64,000 nt of DNA from Chlorocebus sabaeus (taxonomy: Eukaryota > Chordata > Mammalia > Primates > Cercopithecidae): contig NC_132910.1 of NCBI RefSeq assembly GCF_047675955.1, forward strand, positions 93,336,923-93,400,922, written 5' to 3'. The notes beneath the pieces are model-generated. The model worked only from the letters and a program-made list of their open reading frames with translations. It was not told where the DNA came from and searched no databases. The position numbers and the translations under genes are program-made. Of this stretch, positions 47,783 to 56,620 are shown piece by piece (positions within the stretch are counted from its first letter, which is position 1; the number at the start of each line of letters is the position of its first letter).

Positions 47783-48579
47783 GGGCAACAGAGAGAAATC
47801 AGGAAGTTGAATGGGATGCAGATTTGCTCCCTCGCCCCAACAGAATATGTACGTAAGGATACAAGTGATGTTATAGGTCATTAACTTATTTATTCAGATA
47901 TTTCAGTATTTTGACTTCTAACAAATCAAACCCATGCCAGTGCTATGCTTTTATGCAGTGTCTACATTATAACTAGCACTCACTAAACACACAATCAACA
48001 ATGGAGAAAAAAGTAGGCACGGGCATGTCTCATAGAAACTAAAATAGACTTGGTCAGCTTATTTATTAAGCACATATTCTTATCTACTATGAAAAGTCAT
48101 GACCTACTCAACTGAGGAAAGCAATTACTTTTGCACAGAGAATCTTTATATAACACCACAAAGGATATTCAAAAGTTACCAGTTTCTGGCAAGACTAAAG
48201 CACCTAAGGCAGGCAGTGTTAATTATGCAAACTTTGTGAAGCATGAGATGAATGAAGTCAAAGCTTTGATCCTCAGATAGGCCAATATATTTCATGGAGA
48301 GAGCCCCCCCCCTTTTTTAAACATAATGATAGCTTTGATCACTTCTTCAACTACTGAGTCCTTTCTTAACCTCAAGAGAAATAGACAGAATTCAATAAGA
48401 TTACATATTTTTTAAATGTCACATACTCCAATAGATACTACTGGGGCTACAAAAATTAGAACTATGTAGTTTTATCCTCCCCAAATTTTTCGTATTGATA
48501 AGGGCAAAAAAATGGGATGACACAATTGGTTTACAATGTATAAAACGAAAAAGTGCCGGAGAGAAGGTGCAAATTATAA

Positions 48580-48960
48580 TACAAGTTCAAAAGAGAAAAG
48601 ATTATATTAGTTAATCTAGAAAATGTACAAAGGAGGTGATATTTGCAGAATACCTTTAAAGATGAGGTAAAACTTTTGCCAAGAGAGAAAGGCATTCTAG
48701 ATAAAAGGGACAAAGGAGAGCAGTGAGTGTTCATTTAAAATAAGAAAGGGTAATTTAACTGTGTAAGAATGAGAATATGCAGAGATGTGTGGCCTACTTT
48801 TCTCAGAGACAGGAGTCAAGTAAGGGAGAAATCTAAATCTTATATAAATGTTTGAAATGATGAGAAGGAAATGTGAGGAAAGCATGGATAGCCTTCTGGC
48901 CAGGACTCAACGGCTGTGGATCCTGGTTAGCAGGAGAGCAAAGCCCAGGACCTATAGGAG
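48580..48960 (+). mobile_element. Ancient unassigned interspersed repeat
   Basis: The text gcagaatacctttaaagatg, aggcattctagataaaaggg, GACAAAGGAGAGCAGTGAG and agatgtgtggcctacttttc has the wording of the same old repeat class as 22370-22740. It is strongly diverged. Confidence 0.4.
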
Positions 48961-49257
48961 TGATGAGGAGCTGGGAGGATAAAAGGTTGCCGCTGGGTTG
49001 CCGCTGAGTTAGTAGGGTTTCAGTTGTGACATAGTACAAATAACATATTTGGTTTCTGCTCTTAGTTCCTGACACAGAACCCTAAAACCTTTGCAATTTC
49101 CTGAGTGATAGAAGTGTTAGGTGCATTTTTTGTCCTTTTGTTTGGTCTTTGGCCTCAGTTCCTGACATAGAGCTTCTAATTCCTTAGAACTTTTTGGGTG
49201 ATCAGAGGGTCTTTTAATTTTAATGAGGTGACTCTTGGTGGGATGCTGGATGGGGGC

Positions 49258-49373
49258 TGGTCACCTGGTCTTCCTGGTGACCAGGAAGACCAAGCCATGG
49301 TTACAAGTTTGGACTTGTAACTAAAAGCTCCAGCTTTTAGCCCCAGCCCTCATCCTGCAGGAAGGGATGAGGG
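49258..49373. repeat. Chain of four hairpin-forming inverted repeats
   Basis: Four perfect stems lie one after another. First, TGGTCTTCCTGGT (49266-49278) pairs with ACCAGGAAGACCA (49280-49292) around one base. Second, GTTACAAGT (49300-49308) pairs with ACTTGTAAC (49313-49321). Third, CTAAAAGCT (49321-49329) pairs with AGCTTTTAG (49332-49340). Fourth, CCCTCATCC (49348-49356) pairs with GGATGAGGG (49365-49373). An alternative stem GGTCACC (49259-49265) with GGTGACC (49276-49282) overlaps the first. All lie in the LTR, about 50-160 bp before its AATAAA. Confidence 0.9.
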
Positions 49374-49476
49374 ATTACACATTGAGTTAAAAATTGATTA
49401 TGTCTCCTTGATGAAGCCTCAATAAAGAACCCTACTACTGAGATCAGAGGGCTTCCAGGCTGGAAAATACATCTAT

Positions 49477-49496
49477 GTGCCAAGAGGGGGCGCACC
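49477..49496 (+). promoter_or_regulatory. CTCF-like motif within the ERVL LTR
   Basis: GTGCCAAGAGGGGGCGCACC contains CCA..AGGGGGCGC, the invariant-looking core of the CTCF site. It reads in the plus orientation, the same as the weaker match at 45785. Occupancy and methylation state cannot be inferred. Confidence 0.5.
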
Positions 49497-49930
49497 CCAA
49501 CTTTACACGTACAAAAGCTCCTGCACACGGGATCTTGCCAGACCTTACCCTATGTACCTCTTCATTTGGCTGTTCAGCTGTATCCTTTAAAATATCCTTT
49601 GTAATAAATTAGCAATAGTAACTGGAATTGCTTGTCTGGGTTCTGTGAACCACTTTAGGAAATTATCCAACACAAAAAGCGGATGGTGGGAACCTCTGAT
49701 TTGTAGCTAAGTCAGACAGAAATTGTGAATAATCTGGGGACCCACTACTTGTGATTAGCATCTGAAGTGAGGGGCAGTCTTGTGCTACTGAGCCCTTAAC
49801 GTGTGGGGTCTTTGCTAACTGCACTGGTTAGTCTTAGAATTAAATTGCTGGACACACAGTTGATGTCCACAGGGATTGGGAGAATTGTTTGATGTGGAAA
49901 ACCCACATGTCTGGTCACAGAAGTGTTGAG

Positions 49931-51021
49931 TGTGTGAATATGGTGACAAAAAGAAAAAAAAAAAAAGTTTTTTCCCCTATACTTACATGGCAATTCTATC
50001 ACCTTTGTGGGGAGAAATAGGGGTGGCAGACACTCAAACCTCCCCCTTTCTGCTCAGACAAACCTCAGAAATAGTGAAGCATTTAGATTATGGGGAGAGG
50101 TCTCATTTTTCTCTAGAAAAGTCTTCATATTCATCAACATGAGTACTGAATAAGATGGGTATTAAATAGATGATTTTCGCAGTCCTTTCTGGCATTAGCA
50201 TTTTATGATTTTGTGCTTTTGCCTCTAGTAAATCTTATTATTTTGTCTATAGTAAATCCCTGACCTCTTAACTAGTTTGTAATTATTTTCAAATACATAG
50301 ACAACTACAGAAAATAACATATTTGCCTTATTATGGATATACATGTTTGTGAAAAATGTAAAATATTCATAGAATAATGCAAATTAAATTGAGGACAGTT
50401 GGTATCTTTTGAATTGAAGAAAAATGGGATCAAGAAAGGACACAAAAAAGACTTGATGTGTTTCTTTACATTTTCCTTTAAAAGTAAAACTAATGTGAAT
50501 ATGGTAAAATGTTACAATTACATTAATAGTAGGTAGAGGGATATTTGATATGTTATGTTTCTTACAATGTATGTACAAATTTTGTTCATATCAACTACTT
50601 TAACAGTGTGAACATATAATTTACCTATATACTGTAACTTAATGAACCTTTAGTTTTCTTGGAATTTTATACTAATACAAAAAAATTGCAAAGAAATTCT
50701 GGGAGACCGGTGGCAACACTGCCTAAACATCACAGTTACCTGAGGAATTTTAAAAAATATACATATGCTTTATTCTAGAGTTATGCATTCCATTTTGTTT
50801 TTACATCATGGTAGATCTAGAAAATAATATTTATAGGGTGCACTGGGGTAAAGAGAAAAGTTTACTAATAGATTGTGAAAGAGGACCAGCCATGTCTGCC
50901 TCACCAAGCACACCCAGCACCCCAAGGGCTAAGAAGATTCAAATCTCAATAGATTGCTAACTTCTCAATTTCTAACATAGCAATATTCCAGGAACACTGG
51001 ATGAACAGTTCTACTCTAGAA
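49931..51021. other. Unique AT-rich DNA, no gene seen
   Basis: An A-rich run lies at 49949-49965. The rest shows no repeat family, exon or RNA. Confidence 0.55.
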
Positions 51022-51200
51022 CAGAGATTCTAAAATTTAGCTGCATATTAGAATCTTCCCAGGAGCTTTTAAAAAACTTTTATGCCCAGGCTATACCCTG
51101 GAATGATTAAATTAGAATATCTGACAGTAGGATCAAGACATTAGTGCTTTTAAAAAAACTCCCAGGTGATTCCAGCATGCAGCCAAGGTTGAGAACCATG
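51022..51200 (+). mobile_element. MER5A hAT element, near full length
   Basis: Both terminal inverted repeats are readable: CAGAGATTCTAAAATTTAGC on the left and AGCCAAGGTTGAGAACCATG on the right. Between them lie tgcatattagaatcttccca, GGAATGATTAAATTAGAATA and CTCCCAGGTGATTCCAGCAT. At about 179 bp it fits the short non-autonomous MER5A. Confidence 0.92.
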
Positions 51201-51679
51201 TTGAGCAGTATCCCTCAGATTTCTCCCATGATAACAGTCACCTAGAATACTTGTTACAAATGCACATGCCCACACTTTAAACTCTTCAGTGGATGGCTTG
51301 GGAAGCTGTATGCTGAACAATGCCTCAGGTATACACCTAGATGCAACATTGCTGTGTCTCAACTGAGCAGTAGTAAGAGGGCTACTTTAGAGCCACTTGA
51401 AAGTCCTTATCTGTTGGAGCAATCAATGTGGCAAGTTATCTTGCCGCTTTGGGTACTTTCCATGTTTTAGAGGGCTATTCTGACCTAGGTACTGCAATGC
51501 TGGGTCTGGCTGGAATTGGAAAAATTAGTTCAGAAATCATCAGGAAATGATCTCAGCCTGTGGAGGAGCTGTATAGAGAGTAGCTGTTTGCTGATACATA
51601 TCATATTGTCCATTGTGCCAGGAAATAGCCTTTGAGAGTCTAGCCACAGAATTCTTACCTTTCTTTAAAAGAACACTGG

Positions 51680-51729
51680 CAAAAAAAAACAAAAAACAAA
51701 AAAACAAACAAACAAACAAACAAAAAAAA
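51680..51729. repeat. (CAAA)n A-rich tract
   Basis: CAAAA and CAAA units run directly into the MIR that follows. On the minus strand it is a (TTTG)n tract. Confidence 0.9.
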
Positions 51730-51920
51730 CGGCTCTGGAGCCAAACAGTCTTGGTAAATCCAGGCTCCGCTAAACAACTCATTGCAATCTTGGGCAATGC
51801 AATTTACCTAACCATGCCTAGGTTTGCTTCTTATAAAAATAGTCACAATAATAATAGTGCCTACTCTCATGTTGTTGTCAGAAAGATTAAATAGTTATAA
51901 ATGCCTAGAATTTCAGTGTT
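51730..51920 (+). mobile_element. MIR SINE
   Basis: The forward MIR is clear: GGCTCTGGAGCCAAACAGTC, ttgggcaatgcaatttacct, ATAGTCACAATAATAATAGT, GCCTACTCTCATGTTGTTGT and cagaaagattaaatagttat. It is nearly complete. Confidence 0.88.
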
Positions 51921-53469
51921 TAAGAAAGATTATTAGTATTACTACTACCAATTTACACTTCTCAGTTCTTCCCTCGTTCAGGTATTCTTTTACATTTTTA
52001 TCATCAAACTTCTTCCCATTTTTACCCACTCAAATTCCTATTCCTTTATTTTCACTGATTGTAACAAAGGAAAAACAAAGCAGTAAAATACCAAAATTCT
52101 TAACTATTTATCAGATAACAAATTCTACATATTTTCTAAAATATATTAAGTACTTTCCTCTCCTTTTTTGCCATGATTATCAATAAGTAATGTTGAGAAG
52201 ATAATAACAAAGTAGACCGTGTCTACTTTGATGCTTTATGCTATTCAGATTCAATTATTTCAACAGTGTCTAGCTTTCAGTATCCCATACCTACTTTAAT
52301 AACTTTTTATAGAGTTAAAATAACCCTTTTGGGCAGGAAATCAGGAAATTCTTTTTCATGTCAAAGTTTATCCGGTCATGCTGAACTTTAATCCCATTTT
52401 CTCTAGGTTTGTTTTCTGTGCCCATTTTTAAAAATGGAACTTCTGAAAACTATTATTACATGATATTGATTGCAGAAAGAACTTCAAAGCTTTAAAAATT
52501 ACACTAGAACGTTACAATATGTTTCTTTCTGAGTTAAATTTCACATATAAGAGGAGCCTTTAAAGAAATATTAAAATAAATAGCATTTTAGGTAATTTTA
52601 ACCATAAAATGGACCCCATTATAGACCCTGAAATCAGGATTCTGTTAACATTTGTATGATTTCTGACTCTAATGTTCATATAAATATAATACACACACAA
52701 CCAGTAATTATGATGAACCATTTCAGAGACTGCTATATATAATGGTAAATAAGTAGCCAATCTGGCAGATATAAAACCAGCGCCAAATTACAAAACTTGC
52801 TTACTTAAGACTTTTAACATTATTTAGTACTTTGTTTTGTTCCAGAGAAGTGGGTGGTTACCTAAAACTATCTGGTTTTTGTGCTGCATAAAAAGATGTC
52901 AACAGTCAAGGTGGTTCAAAATCATCATTGCAGAAGCAAACATAGTTGAGACCTGGGAAATTCACAGGTTACCCTGAAAGTACATATCACACATTTTTAT
53001 TTCTAACGACTACTTCATTTTACAAAGACAAGTGTAGTTACTAATACACTGAAAATAATTAATGCTAAAATCCCTCTCTAGGCTGTGAAGAATTTGGGTC
53101 ATTTCAGGGATAGTGTAATATCTATGTTAATTCTGCAAATCCCACAGGATCCAGGTCAGAGATCCATACACTGCAGGAAAGAAAACCATACTTTTAGATA
53201 ATAGTCAAGATGATGGTTATGGTGACTACAATGATGGAATGCCATTTAATTATGTCAATTCACAAAAATAGTGATTATCATTTATGACATGTTAGGTGGA
53301 AAAAGTAGATTCTAATTGTCATACGAATACAAAAACCTACCAAAGTGACTCAAAATTCCATATCAGTACTTTTGTTGTAAGAGCTGAGTTTCACCAAGGG
53401 CAAATATTTATATATACATGTTATTTTGTATAGTTTGTGTGCACATGCTATTGTTTGCTCTTTGAGTAT
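51921..53469. other. Unique DNA with a 10-bp perfect hairpin
   Basis: No gene is seen. CAAAGTAGAC (52208-52217) and GTCTACTTTG (52221-52230) form a perfect stem around CGT, without any recognised MITE around it. The 120-codon open frame at 51824-52186 starts in the MIR and is Thr/Ile/Leu/Ser/Phe-rich, without a domain. Confidence 0.55.
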
Positions 53470-53830
53470 CATCCTTGATGCTTTCTCTTTACTTCAGCTA
53501 CTTTAGCCTATTGTTCACTAAGTCCATTTGATTTTCCCTCCTAGGTATATCTAAATCCAACCACTTTTCCCCATTCCACGGCCAATACACTGGTCCACCC
53601 ACCATCACCTTTTCTGTTTTCTACCATCCGCATTTAAACTGTATTCCACATCATGGCTACTGTGATCATTTAGAAGTACAAATAGGTTTATGTTTCTTCT
53701 TTACTTAAAACCACTCAGTAGTTTCCTAAGTCAGATAAAATTATATTAGAATATCTTCAAAACCCTTTATGAATTGGCCCTACTTATATCCCTAATCTCT
53801 GAAAACTAACATCTGAAACTAGCCTAATCT
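53470..53830 (+). mobile_element. L2 LINE, left part
   Basis: The text ttctttacttaaaaccactc, AGTAGTTTCCTAAGTCAGAT, TATCTTCAAAACCCTTTATG and aattggccctacttatatcc matches the L2 3' region (TTAAAACCCTCCAATGGCTT, CCTACAAGGCCCTACATGA). The left limit is approximate. Confidence 0.65.
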
Positions 53831-54029
53831 CTGAAAAGGGACTGGAATAGTATTGGTAGGTGGTACAGGCACCGCTATTTGCCTACTTTATGTCGATTTG
53901 CCACTTCTTCCTTACTGTAACAATCCAAATTTTGGTAGGATTGGCAATTATCCCAGTTTTCCTTGTAGTTAGGTTTGGCTACCAGATTTCAGCCAATGAT
54001 GTGTAAGTGAATATATATGCTAAGGGCCT
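53831..54029 (+). mobile_element. Possible old LTR-like insertion in L2
   Basis: The text cccagttttccttgtagtta, ggtttggctaccagatttca and GCCAATGATGTGTAAGTGAA resembles the same old repeat type as at 12960 (CCCTTGCAGCTAGG, CCAATGAGATGTAAGC). Its position between two L2 parts suggests insertion. The match is weak. Confidence 0.35.
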
Positions 54030-54265
54030 TCTTTCAAGTTTCCAGTTGAATATTACTGCTTAAAGAGGCTTTCTCTAATTGTCCTATATAAAATTAGATT
54101 CTTTATTGTTAATTTCTCTCATGAAATCTTGTTTCTTCATAACATTCATTAAAATTTGTAATTATATCATATATTTATTGGTTTGTTAGTGTCTGATCAC
54201 TCTGCAAGGTCTGTAATGACCATTTTTCCCTTATTTATAGGTGGATATTGTCACCTCTTATTATC
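54030..54265 (+). mobile_element. L2 LINE, right part
   Basis: The text aaagaggctttctctaattg, then TATTTATTGGTTTGTTAGTG and TCTGATCACTCTGCAAGGTC, follows the L2 3' end (GAGGCCTTCCCTGACCACC, TTTATTGTCTGTC). The final tail is degraded. Confidence 0.65.
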
Positions 54266-55119
54266 GCAATATTATATATATGATAGTAGACAAAAGAATG
54301 AAAATAATTCATTTTATGAGTAATTATCAAACATTATAAATTATAAGTCTGTTATGTCAGTAAACATTTGCCACACATTTATTTTGCTTAAACAATCATT
54401 CTTCACACTGTAGGAGATATAACAGTAAATATGACGTGGCTAGTTCCGGTAAGAAGGACACATATTAGTGCAAAAGTAAAACATGAACACAAACAACTAT
54501 AATGTATGATAGGTGTCATATGTATGACACAGATGTTAGAGAAGTTTAGAGGAGAGACAGATACCTGTGAACTGGGGTGCTGGGAAGAGATTATGGGAGA
54601 ATTAATGTCTAAGTTGACAATAAAACTCTCCTGAGGGTGGGTGGGTGGTTGGGAGCCAACTCAGCTCAGCTGGAGAAACTCAGAAGGCATCCCCCAAAAA
54701 TTCAGGTTGTTTGTGAAGAACAGGGAGTAGGTGCAAACAAATATATCATGTCTTTTGTCCACTTCTTTAACCCCTTACCTTGAGGCACTCAGTTTGGATG
54801 ATGACTCACTTTGGAATAAGGGTAAGTGTGCTTTAACAAGGTAGATTTAACAAAAGGTAGATTTTATCTCCACTGTGAAGATAAAAGAGAAAGAGAGAAA
54901 AGGAAAAGGGTATGGTGTCTTACATAAATTCTATTGAAATTTTCAGGGAGGGTGGGGTAGGGAAGTTAATACTACTAAAAATTATTTATGTCCAAATTGG
55001 GAATCAATAAAAAGTATAATAATTGGTTATAAGGGTAAGAACTTAGATGATTGGCTGTTTAACAGAAACGTGAAACAGGAGAGAAATGAAAGTGCAGCCT
55101 ACAAGATGTGGGAAGGGTC

Positions 55120-55470
55120 CTTGGAATACTACACAGCCATAAAAAAAATGAAATTGCATGCTTTGCAGCAACATGGAAGCAGTTGGAGGCCATTATCCCA
55201 AGAGAATTAATGCAGGACCAGAAAACCAAGTATCACATGTTCTCACTCATAAGTGGGTGCTAACACAGACATAAAGATGGGAGCAATGGACATTGAGTTT
55301 TCCGAAAGGAAGGAAGGAGGGAGAAGCGTAAGGGCTGAAAAACTTCCTATTGGTTATTATGTTCACTATTTGGGTGATGGAATCAATGGAAGCCCAAATC
55401 TCAGCATCATGCAATATATCCTTGTAAAATACCTGCACATGTACCCCCTAAATCAAAAATTCAAAAAAAC
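55120..55470 (+). mobile_element. L1 3' end, forward, 5'-truncated
   Basis: About 350 bp of L1 remain: TTGGAATACTACACAGCCAT, gcagcaacatggaagcagtt, GGAGGCCATTATCCCAAG, atcacatgttctcactcata and agtgggtgctaacacagaca, ending in TACCTGCACATGTACCCCCT and a short A-rich tail. It holds only the last few ORF2 codons and the 3' UTR, of an older primate class. A GGAAGGAAGGAGGGAG stretch lies inside at 55308-55323. Confidence 0.93.
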
Positions 55471-55800
55471 AGTAACAAAAATAATGTGGAGGGGTAAAAG
55501 TAATTCATCTTTGAATGCAGTCTGTGATCTCCCTGTACTTTTATTCTCTAAATGTCTTTGACTCCATTTAGCTGAAGAACCATCAGTAGAGGGAAGCTAC
55601 AGAGTTAGAGCTAAGAGTCAAGTTTTAGTTACTTGTGAGAGTCTGATAAAACACATACGCACATATGTGTGCATATATGACAAGTTCTCAAATTATTTAA
55701 AAATTGCAATGAATAGCCTATTTCATTTGTATATATCAATTTTAAAAATTTCAAGGGCTACTCCTCCAGTTGTGCCATGCAATTAACACAAAAAGGGGCA

Positions 55801-55922
55801 TATATACAAATATATATATATATGTGTGTGTGTGTGTGTATGTGTATACACATGTCAAAAAGCATAAGGATATGTTATATATAATTATATAGAGCTATAT
55901 TATTGTTACATGTGTATATATT

Positions 55923-55969
<47 letters not shown>

Positions 55970-55970
55970 G
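55801..55970. repeat. TA/TG ... CA/TA microsatellite inverted repeat
   Basis: The left arm (about 55811-55854) is TA units, a TG run, then GTATACACATG. After about 53 bp comes CATGTGTATATA, a CA run (about 55925-55958) and TA units to 55970. The right arm is the reverse complement of the left apart from run length, so the whole is a large imperfect hairpin of alternating purine-pyrimidine DNA. Confidence 0.9.
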
Positions 55971-56064
55971 AAACTACCTGCCCCTACTTATCTTTCATGG
56001 ATGTTGGAAGACAAATGAGATAATATCTGAAAACCCTTGGAAGAAATGTGATGTGTAAATCTAG
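55968..56064 (+). repeat. 97-bp inverted repeat, left arm
   Basis: This arm begins ATGAAACTACCTGCC and ends GTGTAAATCTAG. It is the reverse complement of 56391-56487 at 95 of 97 positions; the differences are A for T at 56033 and T for C at 56062. It lies between TA-rich blocks (55959-55970 and 56065-56087), which suggests that it was inserted there. Confidence 0.97.
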
Positions 56065-56094
56065 CATATATATATGTATATATATAGGCTCAGA

Positions 56095-56320
56095 TATATT
56101 CCTTAATGTGTTAGGACTCAAAGACTTTTCTTACCACTTGTGTTACTTGAGCCCCGCATGCTTCTGAGGAGTAAATGTTATTTTGCTGCACATTTTTTAG
56201 ATATGGAAGCATATGTAAAGAGATAATGTCACTTGTCCAAAGAAATAGATGCCCAAAGCCAAGCAGAACCAAAACTTCAAAACTCATTGAGTCCAGTGAT
56301 CTTTCTTTTACATTTAAAAG
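56095..56320 (-). mobile_element. MIR SINE, reverse, diverged
   Basis: Reverse MIR traces: acattttttagatatggaag, AGATAATGTCACTTGTCCAA and CAAAACTTCAAAACTC, then gagtccagtgatctttcttt. It makes up most of the 326-bp spacer between the 97-bp arms. Confidence 0.5.
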
Positions 56321-56389
56321 AGCACAGAGTCATCTCCTCTTATAGCAGGTGAAAGAATGATTAATGTGGTGTCTCATATTTAATGTTGC

Positions 56390-56620
56390 CCTGGATTTAC
56401 ACATCACATTTCTTCCAAGGGTTTACAGATATTATCTCATTTGTCTTCCAACATCCATGAAAGATAAGTAGGGGCAGGTAGTTTCATCTGCATTCCCCAA
56501 GATGGATGATCAGAGTGGAGAAAGGGTGAAGTCACAGTGCGCTGCTGAGCTCACACAGCAATCAGACTGGAATTCATGCCAGCTCGTCCCATCCTTGGGC
56601 TCGTTTCATCGATTTGGGAA
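56390..56620 (-). mobile_element. MIR SINE, reverse, containing the right arm
   Basis: Reverse MIR order: CAGATATTATCTCATTTGTC, ttccaacatccatgaaagat, a CATCTGCATTCCCCAAGATG block, then GCTGAGCTCACACAGCAATC and agactggaattcatgccagc. The element runs on rightward past the arm boundary, so this copy of the 97-bp sequence is in its original context. Confidence 0.65.
56391..56487 (-). repeat. 97-bp inverted repeat, right arm
   Basis: This is the partner of 55968-56064 in opposite orientation. It begins CTGGATTTACACATC and ends GGTAGTTTCAT. Because the MIR continues beyond it, this arm is the likely template. Confidence 0.97.

Larger units (their letters stand above)
49020..49930 (+). mobile_element. 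ERVL-type LTR (MER21-like), forward
   Basis: A stretch of about 910 bp follows a known LTR: ctgagtgatagaagtgttag, gatgaagcctcaataaagaa with a polyadenylation-type AATAAA near 49422, cttccaggctggaaaataca, AAGCTCCTGCACACGGGATC, cttcatttggctgttcagct, gtgattagcatctgaagtga, GGGGCAGTCTTGTGCTACTG, and gacacacagttgatgtccac. MER21 is my best guess for the name. No internal provirus follows. The limits are approximate. Confidence 0.75.

Noticed and set aside
54470..54490. TTAGTGCAAAAGTAA resembling a MADE1/mariner MITE end
   Set aside because: Only about 15 bases match, and the opposite terminus is absent.
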